From contig JAYVMW010000049.1 of assembly GCA_043758755.1 (NCBI GenBank), positions 152,577-216,576 on the forward strand: a stretch of DNA of 64,000 nucleotides, given 5' to 3'. Positions 17,387 through 25,546 of the stretch are shown here, piece after piece. The notes beneath the pieces were generated by a model. The model worked only from the letters and a program-made list of their open reading frames with translations, made no database searches and was not told where the DNA came from. The position numbers and the translations under genes are program-made. Numbering within the stretch: the stretch's first letter is position 1; the number at the start of each line of letters is the position of its first letter. This DNA comes from Solimicrobium sp043758755 (GTDB lineage: Bacteria; Pseudomonadota; Gammaproteobacteria; Burkholderiales; Burkholderiaceae_D).

Positions 17387-18235
17387 ATGGATAAATATTT
17401 ACAATGCGGGCGTTACAGGTTGCCCTTGTCCGGCAGTAGTGCCCGCCCTTTGGTAATGGGAATTCTCAACGTGACGCCGGACTCCTTTTCCGATGGCACC
17501 GAGTTCAACGATTTGCATTTTCTGCTAGATCGCGCCGAGGCTATGATCAATGCCGGCGTTGATCTGATTGATATTGGCGGAGAATCAACGCGTCCTGGCG
17601 CAACTCCTGTGCCGCTGGATCTGGAGTTGCAGCGCATTATGCCGTTGATTTACGCCTTGCAGGACTGCGGCGTTCCGCTGTCGATTGACACCTACAAACC
17701 TGAAGTCATGCGCGAGGTGCAGATTGCCGGGGTTGATATGATCAATGACGTGCACGGATTCCGGGCACAGGGTGCGTTGGATGCGGTCTCGCAGGGCGAC
17801 TGCGCGTTATGCGTCATGCACATGCAAAATACCCCGCAGACCATGCAGAATCAGCCGCTGTATGACGACGTGTTACTGGAAGTCAGCGATTTTTTCGCTG
17901 AACGCATTCGTGTGATGCAGCACCATCAAATTGCCAAAAACAGGATGGTGCTGGATGCAGGTTTTGGATTTGGTAAATCACTGGCGCATAATGTGACGCT
18001 GTTAAAACATCAGAAACTGTTTTCAGAGCGATTCAGCTTGCCGGTATTGGCGGGCCTGTCGCGCAAATCCATGCTGGGGCTGATTACCGGACGTCCCGTG
18101 GAATTGCGTCTGGCTGCCAGCATCGGGGCCGCACTGACTGCGGTCGCTCATGGTGCGCACATAGTGCGGGTCCATGATGTGCCTGAAACGATCGATGCGC
18201 TGAGGGTCTGGATTGAGGTATCAAAGGCGGACTGA
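17387..18235 (+). CDS. folP: Dihydropteroate synthase
   Basis: Condenses p-aminobenzoate with dihydropterin pyrophosphate in folate synthesis; the target of sulfonamides. It is a TIM barrel of 282 residues with the pterin-site signature GILNVTPDSFSDG, the second signature region GVDLIDIGGESTRPGATPV, the segment MINDVHGF and the late LAGLSRKSMLG and HIVRVHDV. All look intact. It starts at the ATG just after the ftsH terminator and is followed by glmM after about 33 bases, the common ftsH-folP-glmM order. Confidence 0.95.
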   Translation: MDKYLQCGRYRLPLSGSSARPLVMGILNVTPDSFSDGTEFNDLHFLLDRAEAMINAGVDLIDIGGESTRPGATPVPLDLELQRIMPLIYALQDCGVPLSIDTYKPEVMREVQIAGVDMINDVHGFRAQGALDAVSQGDCALCVMHMQNTPQTMQNQPLYDDVLLEVSDFFAERIRVMQHHQIAKNRMVLDAGFGFGKSLAHNVTLLKHQKLFSERFSLPVLAGLSRKSMLGLITGRPVELRLAASIGAALTAVAHGAHIVRVHDVPETIDALRVWIEVSKAD

Positions 18236-18268
18236 AATAACCACAATGAATAAAAACAGGGATAAATA

Positions 18269-19606
18269 ATGGCACGAAAATATTTTGGCACCGATGGTGT
18301 ACGCGGCAAAGTTGGTGTCACACCGATTACGCCTGATTTTGTCATGCGCCTCGGATACGCCGCCGGCAAGGTGCTGGCACGGTTCAATCAGCATGAGTCA
18401 AGTCGGGCCACCATCCTGATTGGTAAAGATACCCGGATATCCGGGTATATGCTGGAGGCTGCACTGCAGGCTGGGTTCGCAGCCGCCGGAGTCGATGTAG
18501 TTCTGGCCGGACCGATGCCCACGCCCGCCATCGCGTATCTGACACGCGCTTTGCGGCTCTCGGCTGGAGTGGTGATCTCGGCGTCGCACAATCCGTATCC
18601 GGACAACGGCATCAAGTTTTTTTCTGCGCAGGGGACCAAATTGCCAGATGAAGTTGAACTGGAAATTGAAGCCGGTCTGGAACAGACCATACAGTGCGTT
18701 CCATCTGAAAAGCTGGGCAAGGCGCGCCGGCTGGATGACGCGCAGGGACGTTACATCGAATTCTGCAAAAGCAGTTTTCCCAATGAACTGGATTTGCGCG
18801 GTTTGAAAATTGTCGTCGACTGCGCGCACGGGGCCGCCTATCATATTGCGCCGCATGTATTCCACGAACTGGGCGCCGAAGTGATTGCCATCGGCAATCA
18901 GCCGAATGGCATCAACATCAATGACAAGGTTGGGGCGACCGATACAGATGCCTTGTCTGAAGCGGTTCGGCTTAACAAGGCAGACCTTGGCATTGCATTG
19001 GATGGAGATGCCGATCGACTGATGATGACCGACTCAACCGGTCGTGTCTACAATGGCGATGAACTTCTGTACCTTCTGGCACTGGACCGTATCAGTCATG
19101 GCGGTCTGTCAGGTGTGGTCGGTACGTTGATGACCAATATGGCGCTGGAAGTGGCTCTGGAAGAGCTGGGCGTGCCATTTGCGCGCGCCAAAGTGGGTGA
19201 TCGATACGTACTTGAGCAAATGCGCGAGCGCGGCTGGATTCTTGGCGGTGAAGGGTCCGGGCACCTGCTGTGCCTGGACAAGCACAGTACGGGCGATGGC
19301 ATCATTTCTGCTCTGCAGGTTTTATCAGCATTGCGACGTCATAATAAAACCCTGCCAGATTTCTTTGGCAATATCGCTATGTTCCCACAGACCTTGATTA
19401 ATGTCCGGGTTCCTGTCGGAACGGACTGGACTAAAAATGCCGGCATGGTTGCAGATGTGGCCAAGGTGGAAGCCGAACTCGGAAAAAATGGTCGTGTTCT
19501 GATTCGTGCGTCAGGAACAGAACCGTTGATTCGTGTCATGGTTGAAGCGCGTCAGGAAGACGTGGCGCAGCGCATGGCTCAACGGCTCGCCGCAAATCTG
19601 AACTAG
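18269..19606 (+). CDS. glmM: Phosphoglucosamine mutase
   Basis: Interconverts glucosamine-6-phosphate and glucosamine-1-phosphate for UDP-GlcNAc, the precursor of peptidoglycan and lipopolysaccharide. All alpha-phosphohexomutase motifs are present: the start KYFGTDGVRG, the active phosphoserine in VISASHNPYPDNGIKFF (about residue 103), the metal loop DGDADRL, the sugar-binding GEGSGH and the phosphate-binding RASGTEPLIRVM. The length of 445 residues is normal. AGGGATAAATA lies ahead of the ATG. A terminator follows the stop. Confidence 0.96.
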   Translation: MARKYFGTDGVRGKVGVTPITPDFVMRLGYAAGKVLARFNQHESSRATILIGKDTRISGYMLEAALQAGFAAAGVDVVLAGPMPTPAIAYLTRALRLSAGVVISASHNPYPDNGIKFFSAQGTKLPDEVELEIEAGLEQTIQCVPSEKLGKARRLDDAQGRYIEFCKSSFPNELDLRGLKIVVDCAHGAAYHIAPHVFHELGAEVIAIGNQPNGININDKVGATDTDALSEAVRLNKADLGIALDGDADRLMMTDSTGRVYNGDELLYLLALDRISHGGLSGVVGTLMTNMALEVALEELGVPFARAKVGDRYVLEQMRERGWILGGEGSGHLLCLDKHSTGDGIISALQVLSALRRHNKTLPDFFGNIAMFPQTLINVRVPVGTDWTKNAGMVADVAKVEAELGKNGRVLIRASGTEPLIRVMVEARQEDVAQRMAQRLAANLN

Positions 19607-19628
19607 ATAAATCATTGTTTTGGAGATG

Positions 19629-19671
19629 GGCTGCAACGCAGGTTGACAGCCTATTTTATTTGTTATTTTTA
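19629..19671 (+). terminator. Intrinsic terminator after glmM
   Basis: GGCTGCAAC (19629-19637) pairs with GTTG-a-CAGCC (19642-19651), with one bulged base and a 4-base loop. A T-rich tail (TATTTTATTTGTTATTTTT) follows. It closes the folP-glmM unit. Confidence 0.75.
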
Positions 19672-19753
19672 TATCGCCTGCAGTCATAAACTCATTTAAG
19701 ATAAGCGCTTCGGCAGACATACTTTCTGATTAATTATGGTGAAGGAATTAATA

Positions 19754-20491
19754 ATGAATAACACGGATCTGATTTGCCAGAATATTGAACCCAGTACCCA
19801 GCGCCGTCTCATTATGAAATCACTGCTGGCCACAGGCTTGTTGAATTGTGTAACACCTCAAATTGTCTACGCAGCGGCACTGACCAAAGAGCAGCGCGAC
19901 ATGATGACCCCGGAGCAAATTATCGAGGACCTTAAAAAAGGCAACCAGCGATTCAGGGACAACAAGCGGTTGCAACATGATTATCTGGCGCAAAAAAAAT
20001 CCACCGTCGCGGGGCAGTTTCCGGCCGCAATTATTTTGAGTTGCATCGATTCGCGCGCCCCGGCCGAAATTCTGTTTGATACCGGCATAGGCGAAACCTA
20101 TAACACGCGTATTGCCGGCAATATCTGCAATGTCGATATTCTGGGCGGACTGGAATATGCCTGCGCAGTGACCGGTGCCAAGGTCATTGTGGTGATGGGA
20201 CATACCTCATGCGGTGCCGTTAAAGGCGCCATAGACGATGTCAAGCTGGGTAATCTGACGGAGCTGCTGAAAAAAATAAAACCTGCTGTCGATCAAACCA
20301 CCTATCTGGGTGAGCGTAATTCCGGCAATTATGCGTTTGTCGATGCAGTTGCCAAAACCAATGTCAGCATGACCGTACAGCAAATACGTCAGGGCAGCCC
20401 GATATTAAGTGATCTGGAAAAAGACGGAAAATTAAAAATTGTCGGATCGATGTATAGCCTGAAGGGTGGGGAAGTAACATTTTTGAACTGA
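19754..20491 (+). CDS. Beta-class carbonic anhydrase with Tat-like signal peptide
   Basis: Zinc enzyme that interconverts CO2 and bicarbonate. The beta-class zinc ligands are clear: Cys and Asp/Arg in SCIDSRAPAE, then His and Cys in MGHTSCGAVKGA. The N-terminal 40 residues carry TQRRLIMK, close to the twin-arginine consensus, a hydrophobic stretch and VYAAA as a likely cleavage site. The enzyme is therefore probably exported to the periplasm folded and loaded with zinc. The start at 19754 is chosen because GAAGGA ends 7 bases before it; an upstream ATG at 19736 is in frame but lacks a site. The 245-residue length fits exported forms. The gene stands alone between two terminator-like structures. 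Confidence 0.9.
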   Translation: MNNTDLICQNIEPSTQRRLIMKSLLATGLLNCVTPQIVYAAALTKEQRDMMTPEQIIEDLKKGNQRFRDNKRLQHDYLAQKKSTVAGQFPAAIILSCIDSRAPAEILFDTGIGETYNTRIAGNICNVDILGGLEYACAVTGAKVIVVMGHTSCGAVKGAIDDVKLGNLTELLKKIKPAVDQTTYLGERNSGNYAFVDAVAKTNVSMTVQQIRQGSPILSDLEKDGKLKIVGSMYSLKGGEVTFLN

Positions 20492-20513
20492 TTGCCAGTC
20501 AGGCAAAACAGAC

Positions 20514-20576
20514 TTGGGTCGGTACAGCGGCTCGTCTGCCTGAATTTTATGTGGGGTTTCTTGGGTGCCGACCCAG
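20514..20576 (+). other. Long-stem hairpin upstream of leuC
   Basis: TTGGGTCGGTAC (20514-20525) and GTGCCGACCCAG (20565-20576) can form a 12-bp RNA stem with two G-U pairs and a 39-base loop. It overlaps a competing inverted pair, TCAGGCA (20499-20505) and TGCCTGA (20537-20543). No T run follows, so it may be a structured end of the carbonic anhydrase message or a leader element of leuC. Confidence 0.4.
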
Positions 20577-20736
20577 GAATTCAATTTTAAATTTGGAAAT
20601 TCACCAATTTTTCAAAGAATAATTTGTATTTAACCGTCAGTTTTTCTATGCAAGCCGGTTTGCACTGCACAAATATGGCATAATCGGGGGCTCGACCTCT
20701 CTGGTCATTCTATTACCACGTTCGGGTTTTACGATC

Positions 20737-22137
20737 ATGTTGAAAACGCTATACGACAAATTGTGGGAATCCCACGCTATTCACACTGAGCCTGACGGCA
20801 CAACCATCTTATACATAGACCGGCACTTGCTGCATGAAGTGACCAGTCCTCAGGCTTTTGATGGTTTGCGACTTGCTGGTCGCAAACCCTGGCGAAATTC
20901 TGCCAATTTGGTGGTGGCCGATCACAACGTGCCTACCACCAACCGTATCAACGGTATCGATGACCCCATTTCCCGCCTGCAGGTCGAAACTCTCGACGCC
21001 AATACTAAACAATATGGTCTGACCTACTTTGGCATGAATGACAAACGCCAGGGTATCGTGCACGTAATAGGCCCGGAACAGGGTGCCACACTGCCCGGTA
21101 TGACGGTCGTGTGCGGCGATTCCCATACCTCGACCCATGGCGCTTTTGGCTGTCTGGCGCACGGTATCGGTACCTCAGAGGTTGAACATGTACTGGCAAC
21201 GCAGACGCTGGTAACTCAAAAATCCAAAGCCATGCTGGTTCAGGTTGATGGCGCACTGCCACTCGGTGTAACTGCCAAAGATATTGTGCTGGCGATTATC
21301 GGTAAAATCGGCACTGCCGGTGGTACTGGTTATGCTATCGAATTTGCCGGTTCAGCCATCCGGCAGCTGTCCATGGAAGGCCGGATGACTGTGTGCAATA
21401 TGGCCATTGAAGCCGGCGCGCGTGCCGGGATGATTGCCGTTGATGACACGACAATTAATTACGTGAAAGGCCGCCCTTATTCTCCGGTTGGTCCGCAGTG
21501 GGATATGGCAGTCAGTTACTGGCGCACGTTGGATACTGATCAGGGCGCGCAGTTCGATCTGGTGATCCATTTGAATGCGGCAGAAATCAAACCGCAAGTC
21601 ACCTGGGGAACTTCACCTGAAATGGTGCTGGCTATTGATGGCCGGATTCCCGATCCGGATCAGGAGAAAGATGCGGTCAAACGCGATGCCATCGAAAAAG
21701 CGCTGGTCTACATGGCGCTCAAGCCGAATACCGCCATGACTGACATTCGGATCGACAAGGTATTCATTGGTTCATGTACCAATTCCCGAATCGAAGATTT
21801 GCGCAGTGCCGCTGCCGTCGTGCGTGGCAAATACCGCGCCTCCAATGTCAAACTGGCCATGGTGGTGCCGGGCTCCGGTCTGGTCAAGGAGCAGGCAGAA
21901 CGTGAAGGCCTGGACCGGGTTTTCCGGGATGCCGGCTTTGAATGGCGCGAACCAGGCTGTTCCATGTGTCTGGCCATGAATGCGGACCGGCTTGAGCCGG
22001 GCGAGCGCTGCGCGTCGACTTCCAATCGGAATTTCGAAGGCCGTCAGGGGCAGGGTGGACGTACCCATCTGGTTTCACCTGCCATGGCCGCGGCTGCGGG
22101 GATCGCCGGTCATTTTGTCGATGTACGGAAAATATAA
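20737..22137 (+). CDS. leuC: 3-isopropylmalate dehydratase large subunit
   Basis: With LeuD forms the [4Fe-4S] isopropylmalate isomerase, the second step of leucine synthesis. The aconitase-like domains are complete. Cluster cysteines lie in FIGSCTNSRIEDL and in the CSMCLAMN pair near residue 407, and VVCGDSHTSTHGAFG is the conserved substrate-site block. The length of 466 residues is normal. A possible -10 CATAAT lies upstream at about 20679-20684 without a convincing -35. A short entericidin gene is inserted between leuC and leuD, and leuB follows. Confidence 0.97.
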   Translation: MLKTLYDKLWESHAIHTEPDGTTILYIDRHLLHEVTSPQAFDGLRLAGRKPWRNSANLVVADHNVPTTNRINGIDDPISRLQVETLDANTKQYGLTYFGMNDKRQGIVHVIGPEQGATLPGMTVVCGDSHTSTHGAFGCLAHGIGTSEVEHVLATQTLVTQKSKAMLVQVDGALPLGVTAKDIVLAIIGKIGTAGGTGYAIEFAGSAIRQLSMEGRMTVCNMAIEAGARAGMIAVDDTTINYVKGRPYSPVGPQWDMAVSYWRTLDTDQGAQFDLVIHLNAAEIKPQVTWGTSPEMVLAIDGRIPDPDQEKDAVKRDAIEKALVYMALKPNTAMTDIRIDKVFIGSCTNSRIEDLRSAAAVVRGKYRASNVKLAMVVPGSGLVKEQAEREGLDRVFRDAGFEWREPGCSMCLAMNADRLEPGERCASTSNRNFEGRQGQGGRTHLVSPAMAAAAGIAGHFVDVRKI

Positions 22138-22174
22138 TCGTTTCGCGTTAATTTATATTTAAAGGAGTGTAGGA

Positions 22175-22324
22175 ATGAATCTGAAAAAAATAGCCCTGTG
22201 CTTTCTCGCTGTTGGCGCACTGACTTTTGTTTCAGCCTGCAATACCATGGAAGGTTTGGGCAAGGACGTCAAACATGTGGGCCAGTCGGTAGAAAATGCC
22301 GCAGCCAAAAAAACCGGTAACTGA
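22175..22324 (+). CDS. Entericidin-type small lipoprotein
   Basis: A 49-residue protein too short for most gene finders. It has the signal peptide MNLKKIALCFLAVGALTFVSAC, with lipobox VSAC at Cys22, followed by NTMEGLGKDVKHVGQSVENAAAKK. This is the amphipathic tail pattern of the EcnA/EcnB entericidin family, small membrane lipoproteins linked to stationary-phase lysis in enterics. AAGGAG lies well placed upstream of the ATG. It sits between leuC and leuD on the same strand and ends 12 bases before leuD, so it is probably carried on the leu message. Toxin or antidote character cannot be told from the sequence. Confidence 0.85.
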   Translation: MNLKKIALCFLAVGALTFVSACNTMEGLGKDVKHVGQSVENAAAKKTGN

Positions 22325-22336
22325 GAAAGCAGCAGC

Positions 22337-22996
22337 GTGGATAAATTTATTGTACATAAAGGAATCGCGGTCCCATTGGATCGTGCCAATGTGGATACCG
22401 ATGCCATCATTCCGAAACAGTTTCTGAAATCGATACACCGTACCGGTTTTGGTCCGAATCTGTTCGATGAGTGGCGCTATCTGGATCATGGTGAGCCCGG
22501 CATCGATAACAGCAAACGTCCGCTCAATCCGGATTTTGTATTGAACCAGCCGCGTTATCAGGGTGCCTCGATTCTGTTGGCACGTAAAAATTTTGGTTGC
22601 GGTTCTTCGCGTGAACATGCGCCGTGGGCCCTGCAGCAGTTCGGATTTCGCGCCGTGATTGCTCCGAGTTTTGCAGACATTTTTTATAACAACTGTTTCA
22701 AGAACGGTTTGCTGCCCATCGTTTTGCCAGAAGCAGCTATTGACGTCCTGTTCAATGAGGTCAGTGCATTTGTCGGTTATCAATTGCAGATCGATCTCGA
22801 ACAGCAGGTGGTGTCCACGAGTAACGGTGATCGCCATTATGAATTCAGTCTGGACGCATTTCGCAAGCACTGCCTGATTAACGGTCTGGATGATATTGCA
22901 CTGACTTTGCGCAGTGCCGACAAGATCAGGGAATTTGAAGCGCGCCATCTGGCCAGTCAACCGTGGCTGTCCAACACGATCAACACAATCAATTAA
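22337..22996 (+). CDS. leuD: 3-isopropylmalate dehydratase small subunit
   Basis: Small swivelling subunit of isopropylmalate isomerase, partner of LeuC. The 219 residues include NVDTDAIIPKQFLK near the start, the conserved GCGSSREHAPWAL and VIAPSFADIFYNNCFKNGLLP. Translation begins at a GTG (22337) in the order entericidin-leuD, and the N terminus MDKFIVHKGIAVPLD matches the usual family start. leuB follows after 10 bases. The gene is intact. Confidence 0.96.
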   Translation: MDKFIVHKGIAVPLDRANVDTDAIIPKQFLKSIHRTGFGPNLFDEWRYLDHGEPGIDNSKRPLNPDFVLNQPRYQGASILLARKNFGCGSSREHAPWALQQFGFRAVIAPSFADIFYNNCFKNGLLPIVLPEAAIDVLFNEVSAFVGYQLQIDLEQQVVSTSNGDRHYEFSLDAFRKHCLINGLDDIALTLRSADKIREFEARHLASQPWLSNTINTIN

Positions 22997-23006
22997 CTGA
23001 ATAATC

Positions 23007-24077
23007 ATGAAAATTGCAATCTTGCCAGGTGATGGCATTGGTACTGAAATTGTTGCCGAGGCGGTGAAAATTTTAAAAGCGCTCGACCTGCCTCTGGAAA
23101 TGGAAACCGCACCGGTTGGTGGTGCCGGATACGCTGCGCACGGCCATCCATTGCCGGACGCCACTCTAAAGCTGGCCAAAGAAGCCGATGCGATTTTGTT
23201 TGGCGCAGTCGGTGACTGGAAATACGACACGCTTGAACGTTCCCTGCGTCCCGAGCAGGCCATTCTGGGTCTGCGTAAAAATCTGAAACTGTTTGCCAAT
23301 CTGCGCCCGGCTGTTTTGTACCCCGAACTGGCAGGCGCTTCCACGTTGAAGCCTGAGATAGTTTCTGGTCTGGATATCCTGATTATCCGCGAATTGACCG
23401 GCGATATTTATTTTGGCAAACCCCGTGGCGTACGTATTGCCACGGACGGCGACTTCATCGGTGAACGTGAAGGTTTCGACACCATGCGCTATGCCGAGAC
23501 GGAAATCCGTCGCATTGCGCATGTTGCATTTCAGTCTGCGCAAAAAAGAGATAAGCGCTTAACCAGCGTGGACAAAGCTAACGTGCTGGAAACCTTCCAG
23601 TTCTGGAAAGATATCGTCACGGATGTACACAAAGAATATCCTGATGTGGCACTCGATCACATGTACGTGGATAACGCAGCCATGCAGTTGATCCGCGCCC
23701 CCAAAAAATTTGATGTTATTGTGACCGGCAACATGTTTGGTGACATTCTGTCCGATGCGGCCGCCATGCTGACCGGTTCTATCGGCATGTTGCCATCAGC
23801 GTCGCTCGACGCAAATAACAAAGGACTGTACGAACCGTCGCACGGTTCCGCTCCGGATATCGCAGGTAAAGGTATCGCCAATCCGCTGGCCACGATTCTG
23901 TCGGCTGCCATGATGCTGCGTTTCACTCTGGGCCAACCTGAACAGGCTGCCCGTATTGAAGCCGCTGTTAAAAAGGTATTGGAACAGGGCATGCGTACAC
24001 CGGATATTTATGAGGCAGGTACGACCAAAGTTGGAACGGAAGAAATGGGCAATGCAGTTTTGAAAGCATTAGTGTAA
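23007..24077 (+). CDS. leuB: 3-isopropylmalate dehydrogenase
   Basis: Oxidatively decarboxylates 3-isopropylmalate with NAD in leucine synthesis. The family blocks are all present: KIAILPGDGIGTEIVAEAV at the start, the substrate Arg residues in LRPEQAILGLRKNLKLFANLRP, the RELTGDIYFGKPRG loop, VDKANVLETFQFWK, the metal Asp in NMFGDILSDAAAML and the adenine site in EPSHGSAPDIAGKGIANP. The 356-residue length is standard. It is the last gene of the leuC-ecn-leuD-leuB run; asd follows after 25 bases and may share the transcript. Confidence 0.97.
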   Translation: MKIAILPGDGIGTEIVAEAVKILKALDLPLEMETAPVGGAGYAAHGHPLPDATLKLAKEADAILFGAVGDWKYDTLERSLRPEQAILGLRKNLKLFANLRPAVLYPELAGASTLKPEIVSGLDILIIRELTGDIYFGKPRGVRIATDGDFIGEREGFDTMRYAETEIRRIAHVAFQSAQKRDKRLTSVDKANVLETFQFWKDIVTDVHKEYPDVALDHMYVDNAAMQLIRAPKKFDVIVTGNMFGDILSDAAAMLTGSIGMLPSASLDANNKGLYEPSHGSAPDIAGKGIANPLATILSAAMMLRFTLGQPEQAARIEAAVKKVLEQGMRTPDIYEAGTTKVGTEEMGNAVLKALV

Positions 24078-24102
24078 TCATCATTTATAAGTGGGAAATA
24101 AA

Positions 24103-25227
24103 ATGAAATTAGTTGGGATAGTCGGTTGGCGTGGCATGGTTGGTTCAGTGTTGTTGCAGCGTATGCAGGAAGAAAATGATTTCGCGCATATTGAACCGGT
24201 GTTTTTTTCGACGTCCAATGCGGGTGGACAGGCTCCGGCCATGGCGAAAAATGAAACCACTTTGAAGGATGCCAATGATATTGCAGCGTTAAAAAAATGC
24301 GACATTATCATTACCTGCCAGGGTGGTGACTACACGACCGAAATTTTCCCCAAATTGCGCGCGGCCGGCTGGGATGGATTCTGGATCGATGCGGCATCCA
24401 CGTTGAGAATGAATGGTGACGCCATCATCATTCTGGATCCGGTCAATTCGAATGTCATTAAATCAGGGCTGTCCAAAGGCATTAAAAATTACATCGGCGG
24501 AAATTGCACCGTATCCTGCATGCTCATGGGATTGGGTGGTCTGTTCCAGCATGACATGGTTGAGTGGATCAGCAGCATGACCTATCAGGCAGCATCCGGC
24601 GGCGGTGCCCAGCACATGCGCGAACTGTTGACTCAGTTTGGCACGATCAACGCCAAGGTTAAAAGTTTGCTCGACAATCCAAGTTCTGCCATTCTTGAAA
24701 TCGACCGCCAGGTGCTGGCGCAACAGCATGCGTTTACACCTGAAGAAACCAAACAGTTTATCGTGCCGCTGGCAGGGAACCTGATTCCCTGGATCGACAA
24801 GGATTTGGGTGATGGTTCTTCAAAAGAAGAGTGGAAGGCCGGCGCTGAAACCAACAAAATTCTTGGACGCGGCACCGGCTTTGAGCTCAGCCCGATTCCG
24901 GTAGACGGATTATGTGTTCGGGTCGGGGCAATGCGCTGTCATTCTCAGGCTCTTACTATCAAGCTTAAACAGGATGTGCCGTTAATAGAAATAGAACAGA
25001 TTATTGCTCAAAATAATCAGTGGGTAAAAGTCGTAGAAAACACTCGTGAAGCCTCTATACGCGAACTGACTCCGGCGGCAGTGACTGGTGGGTTGACAAT
25101 TCCGGTTGGTCGGATGCGCAAGTTGCAAATGGGTGGCGAGTATCTCTCGGCGTTTACAGTCGGAGATCAATTACTGTGGGGTGCTGCCGAACCTTTACGG
25201 CGCATGTTACGGATTTTGGTGGACTAA
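24103..25227 (+). CDS. asd: Aspartate-semialdehyde dehydrogenase
   Basis: Reduces aspartyl phosphate to the semialdehyde, the branch point to lysine/diaminopimelate, threonine and methionine. The N-terminal NADP fold begins MKLVGIVGWRGMVGSVLLQRM. The catalytic Cys is in GNCTVSCMLMGLGG, followed by QAASGGGAQHMREL, and the substrate Arg/His lie in CVRVGAMRCHSQALTIKL. The ATG at 24103 gives 374 residues, typical of the long proteobacterial form; the GTG at 24091 adds only four residues and lies where the ribosome binding site GTGGGAA should be. A perfect terminator follows. Confidence 0.96.
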   Translation: MKLVGIVGWRGMVGSVLLQRMQEENDFAHIEPVFFSTSNAGGQAPAMAKNETTLKDANDIAALKKCDIIITCQGGDYTTEIFPKLRAAGWDGFWIDAASTLRMNGDAIIILDPVNSNVIKSGLSKGIKNYIGGNCTVSCMLMGLGGLFQHDMVEWISSMTYQAASGGGAQHMRELLTQFGTINAKVKSLLDNPSSAILEIDRQVLAQQHAFTPEETKQFIVPLAGNLIPWIDKDLGDGSSKEEWKAGAETNKILGRGTGFELSPIPVDGLCVRVGAMRCHSQALTIKLKQDVPLIEIEQIIAQNNQWVKVVENTREASIRELTPAAVTGGLTIPVGRMRKLQMGGEYLSAFTVGDQLLWGAAEPLRRMLRILVD

Positions 25228-25243
25228 AATCCAACCATTAATT

Positions 25244-25270
25244 AAAAAAGGGATGTTTCATCCCTTTTTT
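25244..25270 (+). terminator. Intrinsic terminator after asd
   Basis: AAAAAAGGGATG (25244-25255) and CATCCCTTTTTT (25259-25270) form a perfect 12-bp stem with a 3-base loop ending in six T. It ends the leu-asd transcript. Confidence 0.92.
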
Positions 25271-25546
25271 ATTGCACTTTTACTTTGCCAATCAAAAAAG
25301 CCGTCATATAATCGATTTCCCTTGAATTAATTGTCGTGCGGCAACTTTAATTTTAAATCTGTTGCTTCTGCGTCATTGATATTGCTATTAAACAAGATAA
25401 ACTTGCAAGCCTAAGTTCCTGATGTTAAGGTGAAATCGAGAATAGTTATTTCGAGACAAGCAAATAGGGTAAAGTTAGCGGCGTTACATTGCTAAAAATT
25501 AACAATACAAAGCTTATGTTTGGTAAGCGAGTAAGTCAGTTACCTG
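25271..25546 (+). promoter_or_regulatory. AT-rich upstream region of fimV
   Basis: This 276-base stretch after the asd terminator has no gene that can be supported. It is AT-rich and holds several weak promoter-like pairs (for example TTGCTT followed by TATTAA, around 25360-25390). An open frame beginning at 25489 overlaps fimV in another frame and looks accidental. It most likely holds the fimV promoter and a long leader, but no element stands out. Confidence 0.35.

Noticed and set aside
20648..20683. Possible leuC leader peptide (11 codons from ATG at 20648)
   Set aside because: It has only one Leu codon, no ribosome binding site and no attenuator stem with T run behind it.
22232..23344. 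Minus-strand open frame of 370 codons across leuD and leuB
   Set aside because: It spans two conserved plus-strand genes and the entericidin gene and has no recognisable motifs.
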